DNA of 64,000 bases from Cytophaga sp. FL35 (GTDB lineage: Bacteria > Bacteroidota > Bacteroidia > Flavobacteriales > Flavobacteriaceae): the NCBI RefSeq assembly GCF_014349235.1, contig NZ_JACSOH010000001.1, forward strand, positions 124,001-188,000, read 5' to 3'. Positions 50,383-58,801 of this stretch are shown here, piece after piece. Under the pieces are notes generated by a model that saw only the letters and a list, made by a program, of their open reading frames with translations, was not told where the DNA came from and did not search any database. How positions within the stretch are numbered: position 1 is the first letter of the stretch; every line of letters begins with the position of its first letter. A program made the translations under genes and the position numbers.

Positions 50383-50859
50383 TTATTCCACAATTTTAAT
50401 ATCTATGGAGGTCCTACTTTGCCAGCCTGTTTCATCTGTTATAGAGTACGCACAATGATAATCACCCGTATCAATGTCCTCGGGTATGGTTATCTCAATG
50501 GCAATCTCATACTCCTGAACCCCGCCTTCTATGGTATAGTTTTCCATAAAAATCCATGGATTCACTGATGATTTTAAGGGCAATAGTTCACAATCTCCTA
50601 TCTGATCATCGTGGGTATGATGGTCAAAATTATGATGCGGATCAAGGCTATAGGATGCTAAGGCTTCATTGTCCGTTACCCTGGCCCTAAATGTATTGGT
50701 CTCCCCTCTTTGTAGTTCTTCACAACCCTGTGGAAATCCATTGGCATAATCAATACTAATAGTTGGCCTTTCCTCATCCTTTGATGATGAATCATCCGAT
50801 GAACAAGCAAAAATTAATAGAAAAGAGGCCAGGAATAAAGTTTTTTGTAATGTTTTCAT
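50383..50859 (-). CDS. DUF4625 lipoprotein, one domain
   Basis: The protein has 158 residues with lipobox LLIFACSSDD. One immunoglobulin-like DUF4625 domain follows, containing the histidine-rich stretch LDPHHNFDHHTHDDQIG near residues 75-90, a likely metal ligand cluster. It is the last gene of the metal-uptake island on this strand, separated from the two-domain paralogue by 64 bp with a hairpin in between. Confidence 0.82.
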   Translation of the reverse strand: MKTLQKTLFLASFLLIFACSSDDSSSKDEERPTISIDYANGFPQGCEELQRGETNTFRARVTDNEALASYSLDPHHNFDHHTHDDQIGDCELLPLKSSVNPWIFMENYTIEGGVQEYEIAIEITIPEDIDTGDYHCAYSITDETGWQSRTSIDIKIVE

Positions 50860-50883
50860 TTATTCTGTTTTTAGTTATCATAA

Positions 50884-50920
50884 CCCCACTATCTTTCCAT
50901 TTAGATAATGGGGCTTTTTT
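50884..50920 (+). terminator. Hairpin with T run between DUF4625 genes
   Basis: CCCCACTATC and GATAATGGGG pair (one non-Watson-Crick position), followed by CTTTTTT on the plus strand. The flanking genes are on the minus strand, so it faces the wrong way for them; it may block antisense transcription or shield the lower gene's mRNA. Confidence 0.4.
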
Positions 50921-50923
50921 AAC

Positions 50924-51700
50924 TTATGCAGTTACATCAATATGGGTATCTATCATTTTGGTATTTCCATCTTCATCCTCAATGGTTATCAGCATATGGT
51001 ATTCACCTGCAAGTGCCGTTGCGGGTACATCTATATGCTTATGAAATTCAGCGGAAGTCTCTTCATGAAGACCTTCTTCATAAACTTCTTCAAAATCCCA
51101 CTCTTCTTCCCCTTCTGCCAATTCAAGATCATGTGCGTGAATGTCTACGGTAACATTATGAATTCCATTAACGGCTTCAATCATGAACTCCACGTGAAAA
51201 TCACTTCCGCGGGCAACGGTTTCATCAATAGACATGTCACTCACCGTAATGGGGTCCATAATTTCAATTTCCCCTTCCACCTCTGTACTATTACCATTCT
51301 CATCGGTTACGGTTAGGGTAATGTGATATTCACCGGCAGGAGCTGTGGCTGGTATGTCTACATGCTCATGGAATTCAGGGTTGATTACCAAATAAGAGGC
51401 ATTGGAAAAGGTCTGTTCAAAATCCCATTCTTCTTCACCTTCTCCCACTTCCAAATCGTGTCCGTGAATATCCAGGGTAATGGAAGCCACAGTTGCCTCA
51501 GCCGTTATTTCAGCCTCCAAATGAATATCACTTCCTTTATAAGCCACGGATTCCCCTCCGTGGGTACTTCCTTCTCCAAATTCAAAATTGGTAATGGCAG
51601 GTGCAGCCAATTGAATGTCTCCATCATCGTCACTACTACAGGAATGCAGGGTAATTGCGACAAATGCAATTAGCGCTAATTGTTTTAAACGTGTTTTCAT
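50924..51700 (-). CDS. DUF4625 lipoprotein, tandem domains
   Basis: This 258-residue protein has its lipobox at LHSCSSDDDG. Two consecutive DUF4625 domains (about 30-145 and 150-258) each carry a DIH(G/A)HDLE element, a EEEWDFE element and a closing AGEYH strand. The regular His/Glu pairs suggest a surface metal-binding protein. It sits 35 bp after the TonB receptor, so it is co-transcribed with it and probably hands substrate to it. Confidence 0.85.
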   Translation of the reverse strand: MKTRLKQLALIAFVAITLHSCSSDDDGDIQLAAPAITNFEFGEGSTHGGESVAYKGSDIHLEAEITAEATVASITLDIHGHDLEVGEGEEEWDFEQTFSNASYLVINPEFHEHVDIPATAPAGEYHITLTVTDENGNSTEVEGEIEIMDPITVSDMSIDETVARGSDFHVEFMIEAVNGIHNVTVDIHAHDLELAEGEEEWDFEEVYEEGLHEETSAEFHKHIDVPATALAGEYHMLITIEDEDGNTKMIDTHIDVTA

Positions 51701-51735
51701 AAAATAAGAATTTGTGTTTGTAAATAAATGATTAA

Positions 51736-54096
51736 TTAAAGGTTCAAGGTGATTGAAACGGAAAGGTTACGGCCTGACTCGGGCACATCTATGAGCCTGT
51801 AAAAACTGGTGTGGTCGTAATATTCCGTATTGAAAATATTATTGAGCTTTATCCTGAAAAGAGCCGGATTTCCGTTTTTAAAAAGGTTTATTTTGCCCAT
51901 GCCGGATAAATTGATTACTTGGTAGCCCTGGGTTACCTCCTCTGGTGGCACGATTTCACTCTGTGTGGCGGCTATCCGCAAATCGGCATTCAGATGTAAG
52001 TCTTTAAAAAAGCTAAAATCGCCCATGGAGTAATTGGCCGATACCATTCCAATTAGTGGTGGGGAAAAAGGGATGGTGAAACCCTCCTTTGGACCACTAT
52101 TCTGTCTTGAAAAAACATACTCCGTAGAGCCAGTCATATGTAAATTAGAGGTAACATCCACTCCCAGATGGACTTCCCCCCCTACCCTAAATATTTTGGC
52201 CTGCGTATATTCGTAAATTTGTAAGGTCTCCTTATAGTCCGAAGTAGGGTTGAGATATATGTAATTATCAAAAAAGTTCACAAAAGGGCTAATTCCAACA
52301 GAATAACCACTGGCTACATGAGACACCTCTACATCCATCTGATAGGAAGCCTCTGGATTTAAATTTATATTTCCCCTTTCATACCTGTACATATGGTAAT
52401 TGACACCATCCGAAGCAAGTTCATGTGCCAAAGGCATTCTAAAGCTTTTACCGGCATTTATTTTATAAGTAGTATTGCCATGAATGTAACTTAGACCTAA
52501 AGAGCCGCTAAAACTTCCAAAGTTCAAGGAGGTATCGCTTGCACGTTGAAGGTATATATTGGAGGTACTTCCATCTGCATTGTCCACCGGAGATTGAAAC
52601 CAGTCATAATGGTTTTTGGTCCTTAGCCAGCCTAGATCATAACGCAATCCTCCTTTCAAATGCAAGTTTTCGTTCCATTCAAAATGGTCAAAAACATATA
52701 CGCCACCAGTAAAACGATCATATGCAGGAATTAAAAATCCCCATCCGCCAATATTGTTGTTTTGAAATTCTGAATTAACTCCTAGAGATAGGGTGTGGCC
52801 ACCCATCGTTTTGTACATATCCCGAACATTGGCTGTGTAGGTGTTTTTGGTAAATATACGCTCACGACTATCCGGTGGTGTAGGCATATATCCGTGGGGT
52901 ACAGGCTCTGATTGTTCCTCCCTTTGATTGTTTTGAAATCCTAAATCAAACTGAAAAGTGTGATCACCTAAATATGCGGTTGTATTATGGGTAACTTTAA
53001 AGTGGTTCACCTTATGAAACGGTAGGTCTACATCTCTACTAGAAGCATCATAATCAATTCTGGACAAACGCACCTCCAACCCATGTGCGTTGGCAAAAAA
53101 ACCGTTCTTTGCATTTACATTACTAACAAAAGTCTCTGACTTAAAGTTTTCCCCTATAAATCCAATGCTAAAACTACCATTTGCCTCTTGCCCCGCTGTA
53201 TTTCTTAGATTATTTTCATATAGTTCAAAAATGTAATTTTCATAGTTGATACGTTCTGTAGGTACTTTAAAATCTGCATAATCCCTATAAGTTAAACGAG
53301 CCCTGTAGTACCATTTTTCCTTCCGACTTTGAATTCCTGCGGAAAGAGCCAAGAGGTCATTATTGGTTTCGCCCAATAGATTTACCTCCCCACTAAAAGA
53401 ATTGATTTCAGGGACTTTTGGAGGCAGAATATCAACGACACCGGCAATAGCATCAGACCCGTACATAAGGGACGCGGGACCCTTAATTATTCTAATATCC
53501 TCCAAGCCGTATTGGTCAATTTCCAGACCATGGTCACTACCCCATTGTTGTGCTTCATGCTTGATTCCGTTTTGAACCACACTCACCCGATTAAAACCAA
53601 GTCCCCTTATGGTAGGCTTTGATTGACCGGAACCAATGGTCATGGTACTTACACCTGGGATTTTCCTTAAAGTCTGCATCAAACTATTTTCTCTATTGGC
53701 GTGCAAGAACTCCTCATCTATTTCAACGGATACGGTTGCCGTTTCCTGCGCTTCGCGCTGTTCTGTCTTTCCCCTTACGGTTACCTCGTCCAACTCTGTA
53801 TTGGATGGTCTCAATAAAATGTTCCAAGTGGTGGTATCTTTCCCTGAAAGTTGTACTTGGGTGCTAGCATAACCAATATGTGATACTTCTACCATTTCCG
53901 AGTTTTTTATTTGAAGTGAGAATTCCCCCATTTCGTTTGAAACAGCATAATCATATTTTCCTATAATGGTAACCCCGGCAAGGGGTGTCATGGACAATGA
54001 ATCCATTACCTTTCCCCTAATTTTTAGGGGTTCTTGTGCAAAAGCATACATGCCATAGCAAATGCTAAGCAGCATACAGAGCTTTTTAAAAGCCAT
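51736..54096 (-). CDS. TonB-dependent outer-membrane receptor (module 2)
   Basis: The protein has 786 residues. Signal peptide, carboxypeptidase-regulatory-like domain (LKIRGKVMDSLSMTPLAGVTIIG), plug (ELDEVTVRGKTEQREAQ, PTIRGLGFNRVSVVQNGIKHEAQQWGSDHG, IIKGPASLMYGSDAIAGVVD) and a barrel ending in LSVSITLNL. The plug resembles that of module 1 and of ZnuD-like receptors. Neighbours with histidine-rich proteins and a Zur-type regulator make zinc the likely substrate, though copper or another divalent metal is not excluded. Confidence 0.88.
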   Translation of the reverse strand: MAFKKLCMLLSICYGMYAFAQEPLKIRGKVMDSLSMTPLAGVTIIGKYDYAVSNEMGEFSLQIKNSEMVEVSHIGYASTQVQLSGKDTTTWNILLRPSNTELDEVTVRGKTEQREAQETATVSVEIDEEFLHANRENSLMQTLRKIPGVSTMTIGSGQSKPTIRGLGFNRVSVVQNGIKHEAQQWGSDHGLEIDQYGLEDIRIIKGPASLMYGSDAIAGVVDILPPKVPEINSFSGEVNLLGETNNDLLALSAGIQSRKEKWYYRARLTYRDYADFKVPTERINYENYIFELYENNLRNTAGQEANGSFSIGFIGENFKSETFVSNVNAKNGFFANAHGLEVRLSRIDYDASSRDVDLPFHKVNHFKVTHNTTAYLGDHTFQFDLGFQNNQREEQSEPVPHGYMPTPPDSRERIFTKNTYTANVRDMYKTMGGHTLSLGVNSEFQNNNIGGWGFLIPAYDRFTGGVYVFDHFEWNENLHLKGGLRYDLGWLRTKNHYDWFQSPVDNADGSTSNIYLQRASDTSLNFGSFSGSLGLSYIHGNTTYKINAGKSFRMPLAHELASDGVNYHMYRYERGNINLNPEASYQMDVEVSHVASGYSVGISPFVNFFDNYIYLNPTSDYKETLQIYEYTQAKIFRVGGEVHLGVDVTSNLHMTGSTEYVFSRQNSGPKEGFTIPFSPPLIGMVSANYSMGDFSFFKDLHLNADLRIAATQSEIVPPEEVTQGYQVINLSGMGKINLFKNGNPALFRIKLNNIFNTEYYDHTSFYRLIDVPESGRNLSVSITLNL

Positions 54097-54117
54097 ACTC
54101 TTAAAATAAAATGTAGA

Positions 54118-54143
54118 CTGTACCCTGAGAGTTATGGGTACAG
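54118..54143 (-). promoter_or_regulatory. Hairpin in leader of TonB receptor 2
   Basis: A perfect 8-bp stem CTGTACCC / GGGTACAG with a 10-base loop lies 22 bp before the receptor start, followed on the minus strand by a T-rich stretch. It could be a weak attenuator or mRNA-stabilising element between the HVFAH gene and the receptor. Confidence 0.4.
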
Positions 54144-54248
54144 GTTGTGATTTAGTAACTCACATAAAGCATTGGAATAGCCTCAACGTATCAACCATTG
54201 GGATATAGGTTGACCGCAGACTGTAAAATCCAATATGTTCAGAGGGTA

Positions 54249-54548
54249 CTAGAGTAAGGGTGGAGGTCGTGAAAATTGGTCATATGAAAAGTAACCAACA
54301 CTATGATTGGAAGCAAACCAAAATTGGATTTTCTCCTGAAACGGAATCTCTGGATTTTCCAAAGAGATCACGGCCGTATTTGTTGGTACAACAGGTGTAT
54401 GTTGATTTAATATCAAAACATGGCAGATATCGCAATCTTCCATGGAGGCTCCATCATCATGGGCAAACACGTGAAGACTGCCCAATTCCATCATTAGGAA
54501 AAAGGCTAGAAACAAATAGGAAATTGCTCTTCTTGTCTTCATTTTCAT
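54249..54548 (-). CDS. Small exported HVFAH/CxxC protein (module 2)
   Basis: This 99-residue protein has a hydrophobic N-terminal helix (about 8-25), then HVFAHDDGASMEDCDICHV and a C-terminal RPPP. It shares HVFAH, a CxxC pair and RPPP with the 102-residue protein at 22707-23015, and each gene precedes a TonB receptor. That makes a paralogous family. Probable periplasmic metal-binding or receptor-accessory role, inferred from motifs and place. Confidence 0.7.
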   Translation of the reverse strand: MKMKTRRAISYLFLAFFLMMELGSLHVFAHDDGASMEDCDICHVLILNQHTPVVPTNTAVISLENPEIPFQEKIQFWFASNHSVGYFSYDQFSRPPPLL

Positions 54549-54622
54549 ATTTAGGTATTATACCTTATTATTCTTTTCTTACTAAAGCTTTTAAGGATTT
54601 GCTAAAGTTAGTTCGAAATCAA

Positions 54623-55063
54623 TCATTTTAATTTAAAACCGGAACAATCCGTAAGGATGTAGTTAAAATGCTCAATATCATCCTTATTAAGTTTGAGTTT
54701 ACCGGTTATCAATACAATATCATCTGTCTGAAAATCTGGTTTAGCATCAAATTGTATTTCAATGGCCGTCTCTGGTCCCCCATTTCCACAAAAAAAACAG
54801 GATGCCAGAGGATTCTTGGAAAGTATAAATAATTGTCCGTTGGGGTCCATATCCAGAAAGTAACCCGCAATGGTTACCTCTTTGTCTTCCAAGTTGGTAA
54901 TTTCTTTACTAAATTCCGGATATAGAAAATTTGAATCATAGGCGGCAAAATACTTTTCCGTATAGCTGATCTTTGCCAAATCTTCCCATGTGAGGTCCAC
55001 TTGTGCAAACAACCCACCTGTGGTTACCATAAACAACAAACAAAGAAGCCTATTTTTCATCAC
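54623..55063 (-). CDS. Periplasmic DUF3299-like protein
   Basis: The 146-residue protein has a Sec signal (cleaved near LFAQ). The domain LEDKEVTIAGYFLDMDPN, then PLASCFFCGNGGPETAIEIQF and IVLITGKLKLN recall DUF3299. That family, as I remember, includes the lipoprotein PA4066 next to a zinc-regulated ABC transporter in Pseudomonas. A CFFC pair may bind metal. It overlaps the permease gene by 14 bp, so it belongs to the transporter. Confidence 0.75.
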   Translation of the reverse strand: MMKNRLLCLLFMVTTGGLFAQVDLTWEDLAKISYTEKYFAAYDSNFLYPEFSKEITNLEDKEVTIAGYFLDMDPNGQLFILSKNPLASCFFCGNGGPETAIEIQFDAKPDFQTDDIVLITGKLKLNKDDIEHFNYILTDCSGFKLK

Positions 55064-56384
55064 TTATAATTTTTGAAATATTCATGTGCAACAAAGGTAC
55101 AATCGCCATAAAAATGGACAGAATGGAAGTGACAAAGACAATCACAAGGGTCCGGACCATCTGCATTGTTGGAAATGTTAGTTGTATCTCTTGCTGAAAC
55201 TGTACCTTAAATATGCCTATAATCAGTTGTAATCCTAGTTGTGAGAATACAAAACCAAAAAAAATGGAGATCAACACCATTAGAAGACCTTCAAATGTTA
55301 TAATTCCGAACAATTGTAAGTTGCTGGCACCATAGGTACGCATTAAGGCCAAATCAAAGGCTCTTTCCCGTACCATTTTATAAAGAGCTATAAAAATGGT
55401 CAAACAGGATATAAGCAATATAATGTAGGCTATCCAAGAAACGACCTTGACCCCAACACCCGTGAATTTAAATAGACGGTCCAATTCAAATTTGGGCAGA
55501 GCTGCCTGCATTTCTGTATTTTCATTGATGTTTCTGGACATGGCTATGTAGCCCATAGGATTTCTAAAAGAAACCAAAAGAGAAGTAACCTCCTTGTCCA
55601 AGTTTTCATTCTTATCTACAGGGACATGTCCGTCAGGCTTTTCAATTTTATCACCATGATGTTCATCATGATGGTGCCCTTCTTCATCATGTTCAAAATA
55701 ATTGTGTCCTTCGTGATCATGTTCTTCGTGTATATGGCTTTCTCCTTGATCATCATTTTTTTCATGACCATGAGAATGTACCTCCCATATACTTTCAAGT
55801 GGGGTCATAATTAACCTATCTATGACTTTATAGGTAGGTTTAAATATGCCAACAACCGTAAATTCTTGATCATGCTCTTCTATAGTATTCTCGGTAAGCC
55901 CATGTGAACTTACAAAAGTATCACCCAGCTTCAGGTTAAGTTTTTGGGCCACCTCGTACCCTAGAACGGCCTCCATACTGGTCTTCGCTTCCCTGCCTTC
56001 TAAAATTTCGGCATCAAAAAGACTCCCGTAGTCTTTACTGGAACCCACTATCCTGTAGCCTTTAAAATTATCCCCGTAGGAAATAGGTACCACACTTTTT
56101 ACCATTGGGTTTTTTGCCAGCTTATTTGCTTGAGCATAGGGAATGTTTCCCGTAGGATTATCGATATGCAAAACCGAGGATAGAACCAGTTGCAAAGGAC
56201 TTCCCTTGGCTCCAATGACCATATCTACTTTTCCCAAGCCATTTTCGAATTGGTTTTTGACCGAAGCATCGAGTTGTTGAACACACAGCAATAAACCTAT
56301 ACTTATGGCCAATGAAAAAATAGCCAAAAAAGCGTATAGTGGTTTGTGAAGTAGATTTCGAAGGCTAATTTTCCAATTATTCAT
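55050..56384 (-). CDS. MacB/FtsX-type ABC permease with histidine-rich loop
   Basis: The protein has 444 residues and four predicted membrane segments: one near 15-35 and three in the C-terminal part (about 320-435). The large periplasmic domain contains 15 histidines between 203 and 253, interspersed with D and E (HSHGHEKNDD, EEHDHEGHNY, GHHHDEHHG). This is a strong metal-binding insert absent from ordinary MacB or LolE proteins. Together with the ATPase it should move a metal or metal-binding protein across or at the inner membrane. It overlaps its ATPase by 4 bp (ATGA) and the DUF3299-like gene by 14 bp. Confidence 0.88.
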   Translation of the reverse strand: MNNWKISLRNLLHKPLYAFLAIFSLAISIGLLLCVQQLDASVKNQFENGLGKVDMVIGAKGSPLQLVLSSVLHIDNPTGNIPYAQANKLAKNPMVKSVVPISYGDNFKGYRIVGSSKDYGSLFDAEILEGREAKTSMEAVLGYEVAQKLNLKLGDTFVSSHGLTENTIEEHDQEFTVVGIFKPTYKVIDRLIMTPLESIWEVHSHGHEKNDDQGESHIHEEHDHEGHNYFEHDEEGHHHDEHHGDKIEKPDGHVPVDKNENLDKEVTSLLVSFRNPMGYIAMSRNINENTEMQAALPKFELDRLFKFTGVGVKVVSWIAYIILLISCLTIFIALYKMVRERAFDLALMRTYGASNLQLFGIITFEGLLMVLISIFFGFVFSQLGLQLIIGIFKVQFQQEIQLTFPTMQMVRTLVIVFVTSILSIFMAIVPLLHMNISKIISDEK

Positions 56385-57010
56385 AACGTAATAATGTTAT
56401 TAAACATTGGCTTTATTCTATGGTCGTGGGTAATAACCATTAAGTTGGCACCATTATTCTTAGCCTGTTCCTGTACTAGCTGCATGACCAATTCACAATT
56501 TTTATCATCCAAGCTGGAAGTAGGTTCATCCGCCAATATCAATTGAGGTTGGTGTACCACAGCAAGTGCTATGCCCAGTCTTTGCAGTTGACCTTCGCTC
56601 AACTGATTTATTCTTTTATCAATGCATTCCTTAATATCCAGTTGGTGCAATAAATTTTCGATACGCCCAATATCCATAGATTTTTTGGCAAAAAACAAAC
56701 GAGCTTTTAAATTCTCAAGTACGTTAAAGGAACGGATAGCGTGGTTATTCTGAAAAACAAGGCCTATTTCCTTTCCTCTAAATTGGTCTAGTTTTCTACT
56801 GGATAAATCACTTAAGTTAGTTTTTCCTATGGAGATTTCACCGTGCTGGGACCTTAACAATCCAGCAATTAAATGTAATAAGGTAGTTTTTCCCACACCG
56901 GATTTTCCCAAGACAAGTAAATGCTCATGAGCACCTAACTCAATATCCGGAAAATGCAGAATTTGTGTATGCGAGGTGTATTGATATGCCAGATTCCTGA
57001 TTTGAATCAT
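56381..57010 (-). CDS. ABC transporter ATPase (LolD/MacB type)
   Basis: The 209-residue ATPase has Walker A GKSGVGKTT, Q-loop FQNN, signature LSEGQLQR (a variant of LSGGQ), Walker B LILADEP and a switch histidine in VITHDH. It powers the adjoining histidine-rich permease. The folE gene ends 41 bp upstream on the same strand. Confidence 0.93.
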   Translation of the reverse strand: MIQIRNLAYQYTSHTQILHFPDIELGAHEHLLVLGKSGVGKTTLLHLIAGLLRSQHGEISIGKTNLSDLSSRKLDQFRGKEIGLVFQNNHAIRSFNVLENLKARLFFAKKSMDIGRIENLLHQLDIKECIDKRINQLSEGQLQRLGIALAVVHQPQLILADEPTSSLDDKNCELVMQLVQEQAKNNGANLMVITHDHRIKPMFNNIITL

Positions 57011-57051
57011 AAGAGGAATTACATAAAGTGTTTTAGTTCTAAAAAGTGATT

Positions 57052-57708
57052 TTATTTTTTTTGGACAATATTAAAAAATTCTTTCCTCTTAGTCTCTTCC
57101 TCAAAACAACCTCCATACTCCAATGTAGTGGTAAAACTGTCCTTATCCTTGATTCCTCTGGAAGAAACACAAAGGTGTTTGGCCGAAATCATGACGATTA
57201 CATCATCGGTCTTAAGGACCGACTGTAAATCCTTTAAAATCTGAAGAGATAGTCTTTCCTGAACTTGAGGACGGTGGGCGTAATAATCCACCAACCTATT
57301 TATTTTAGAGAGGCCCACTACCCTATCCTTAGGTACGTAGGCAATGTGGGCATGCCCGGTAATGGGCAAAAAATGATGTTCGCAAGAAGAATCAATGGTG
57401 ATATTCTGCTCCACCAACATTTTCTGGTAACCATACTTATTTTCAAAAACGGAAAGCTTTGGTTTGTTCTTTGGGTCAAGACCGTAAAACAACTCCTTCA
57501 CATACATTTTAGCGAAACGATATGGGGTTCCGGACAAACTATCGTCCGTAAGGTCCAGACCTAGTTCCTCCATTATCTTGCCAAAATGAAATTGGATGTT
57601 TTCGATTTTTTCGTCATCGCTTTTATCAAATGCTGTAGCCAACATGGGCGTATCAACACTTGTAGCAACGTGATTATCTCCTAAAAGGTCTATTTTTTCC
57701 TTATCCAT
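57052..57708 (-). CDS. folE: GTP cyclohydrolase I (FolE)
   Basis: The 218-residue enzyme makes dihydroneopterin triphosphate from GTP. Zinc ligands are C109 and H112 (SSCEHHFLP) and C180 (AKHLCVSSRG); GLSKINRLVDYYAHRPQVQERL is the family core. It is thus the zinc-dependent IA type, not the FolE2 form often induced by zinc starvation. It sits within the Zur-type operon, overlapping the merC gene by 8 bp, which suggests an extra or sole copy expressed when zinc is scarce. Confidence 0.93.
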   Translation of the reverse strand: MDKEKIDLLGDNHVATSVDTPMLATAFDKSDDEKIENIQFHFGKIMEELGLDLTDDSLSGTPYRFAKMYVKELFYGLDPKNKPKLSVFENKYGYQKMLVEQNITIDSSCEHHFLPITGHAHIAYVPKDRVVGLSKINRLVDYYAHRPQVQERLSLQILKDLQSVLKTDDVIVMISAKHLCVSSRGIKDKDSFTTTLEYGGCFEEETKRKEFFNIVQKK

Positions 57709-58105
57709 TGACAGAACAGCAATTATCAGTTTTACACTTACAAAACTTTCTATTATACAGGTGAAGGACTACCAAGGAAATGGAAGCAATGAACACGAAC
57801 GTTTCCGGAACATGAAAAATTTCCAACTTTTCATTGATCAACAAAACCACGAGTGCCATCCAACTGAACCACATGCCGAATTTGATAAAGGTTGAACCTG
57901 TTGTTCTTGTCGATTGAAATACGGCCAAAAATGAGATGACCAGAAAAATATAGTCAAATTGCTTCCACCAAAATGGGGCCATACTCTCACAATCCCCAAT
58001 ACATGTGGGCAAAACAAATAGCAAAGGTGTTGCCACGCAATGCACCAAGCACAGACCACTGGCAAAAGCTCCCCATACATCCGGCTTCTTTAAAAGTAAA
58101 TTCAT
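57701..58105 (-). CDS. MerC-domain membrane protein
   Basis: This 134-residue protein has four hydrophobic segments. Cysteines sit in LVHC and CIGDC near the first helix, and the C-terminus ends in FCKCKTDNCC, typical of MerC-like proteins that carry Hg, Zn or other soft metals inward. It begins the minus-strand operon, 14 bp after the 7-1-7 box. Confidence 0.88.
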   Translation of the reverse strand: MNLLLKKPDVWGAFASGLCLVHCVATPLLFVLPTCIGDCESMAPFWWKQFDYIFLVISFLAVFQSTRTTGSTFIKFGMWFSWMALVVLLINEKLEIFHVPETFVFIASISLVVLHLYNRKFCKCKTDNCCSVNG

Positions 58106-58118
58106 AACAAATCTTTAA

Positions 58119-58133
58119 TGCAACTCAGTTGCA
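58119..58133. promoter_or_regulatory. Fur-family 7-1-7 operator (candidate Zur box)
   Basis: TGCAACT-C-AGTTGCA is a perfect 7-1-7 inverted repeat, the geometry of Fur-family sites. It overlaps the downstream end of the merC -7 box and the expected start site, the classic repressor position. Confidence 0.78.
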
Positions 58134-58161
58134 AAAATAAAATTAAAAATTGTTATTGCAA
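58132..58161 (-). promoter_or_regulatory. Promoter of merC-folE-ABC operon
   Basis: On the minus strand, a TTG (58159-58161), 19 bp, then TATTTTTG (58132-58139), a perfect TAnnTTTG box. The 7-1-7 repeat overlaps it. Confidence 0.72.
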
Positions 58162-58180
58162 CCATATTGCGCTAATTTTG
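58150..58180 (+). promoter_or_regulatory. Promoter of zur-type gene
   Basis: A TTG (58150-58152), 20 bp, then TAATTTTG (58173-58180), a perfect box only 4 bp before the ATG, so the mRNA should be leaderless. A direct repeat TATTGC (58154-58159 and 58165-58170) lies in the spacer and could be a second regulator contact. Confidence 0.68.
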
Positions 58181-58184
58181 TGAT

Positions 58185-58565
58185 ATGGGAGTCATTAGAA
58201 ATACTAAGTCCGTTCAATTGGTCACAGAGTTTTTTAACAGCACCAAAGAAGCTATTGGCGTTGTTGATTTAGTAGAAAAATTTAGTGAACAAATGAACAA
58301 GTCTACTATTTATAGAATATTGGACCGTTTGGAAGACGAAGGTAAAGTACATGCCTTTTTAGGCGTTAACGGTTTAAAGCATTATGCCAAATGTAAAGAC
58401 TGTTCCCATACGGAACATGTAGACGTACATCCGCATTTTCAGTGTACCACTTGCGGAAAGGTAGAGTGTGTATCCTACGAAATATCTATACCTAAACTGC
58501 CAAATAAGAACATTGCGCAAGCCCAATTGCTTCTAACGGGTACTTGTGAGCGTTGCACATCTTAA
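58185..58565 (+). CDS. zur: Fur-family regulator, probably Zur
   Basis: The 126-residue protein has an N-terminal winged helix (STIYRILDRLEDEGKVHAF) and a metal domain with C70/C73, H75, H78, H82, H84, C87/C90 (CTTCGK) and C121/C124 (CERC). The latter two pairs form the structural zinc site of Fur proteins; the HVDVHPHFQC region is a regulatory site. It sits divergent from a metal-uptake operon and shares a 7-1-7 box with it. Whether it senses zinc, iron or another metal cannot be settled by sequence, so Zur is the best guess. Confidence 0.82.
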   Translation: MGVIRNTKSVQLVTEFFNSTKEAIGVVDLVEKFSEQMNKSTIYRILDRLEDEGKVHAFLGVNGLKHYAKCKDCSHTEHVDVHPHFQCTTCGKVECVSYEISIPKLPNKNIAQAQLLLTGTCERCTS

Positions 58566-58801
58566 GGTAACTATTTTACCTGTCACTCAGCTGATTCGTT
58601 TATTTATTAGTATAGGGAAATCACTTTGCCCTCATAGATTATGAGGTCTAAATAAACAAAATAATAGGTGTGGGCAGATACCGTTGAAACCATTTTTTTC
58701 CATTCCGATGGTGCAAATTGGTTACCTAAATAAGGTGAAATATTATAAAGAATAAAAGCTAGATTAAATTCTTAAGTTAGAGCCCAGTCCGTAACTATAA
58801 A

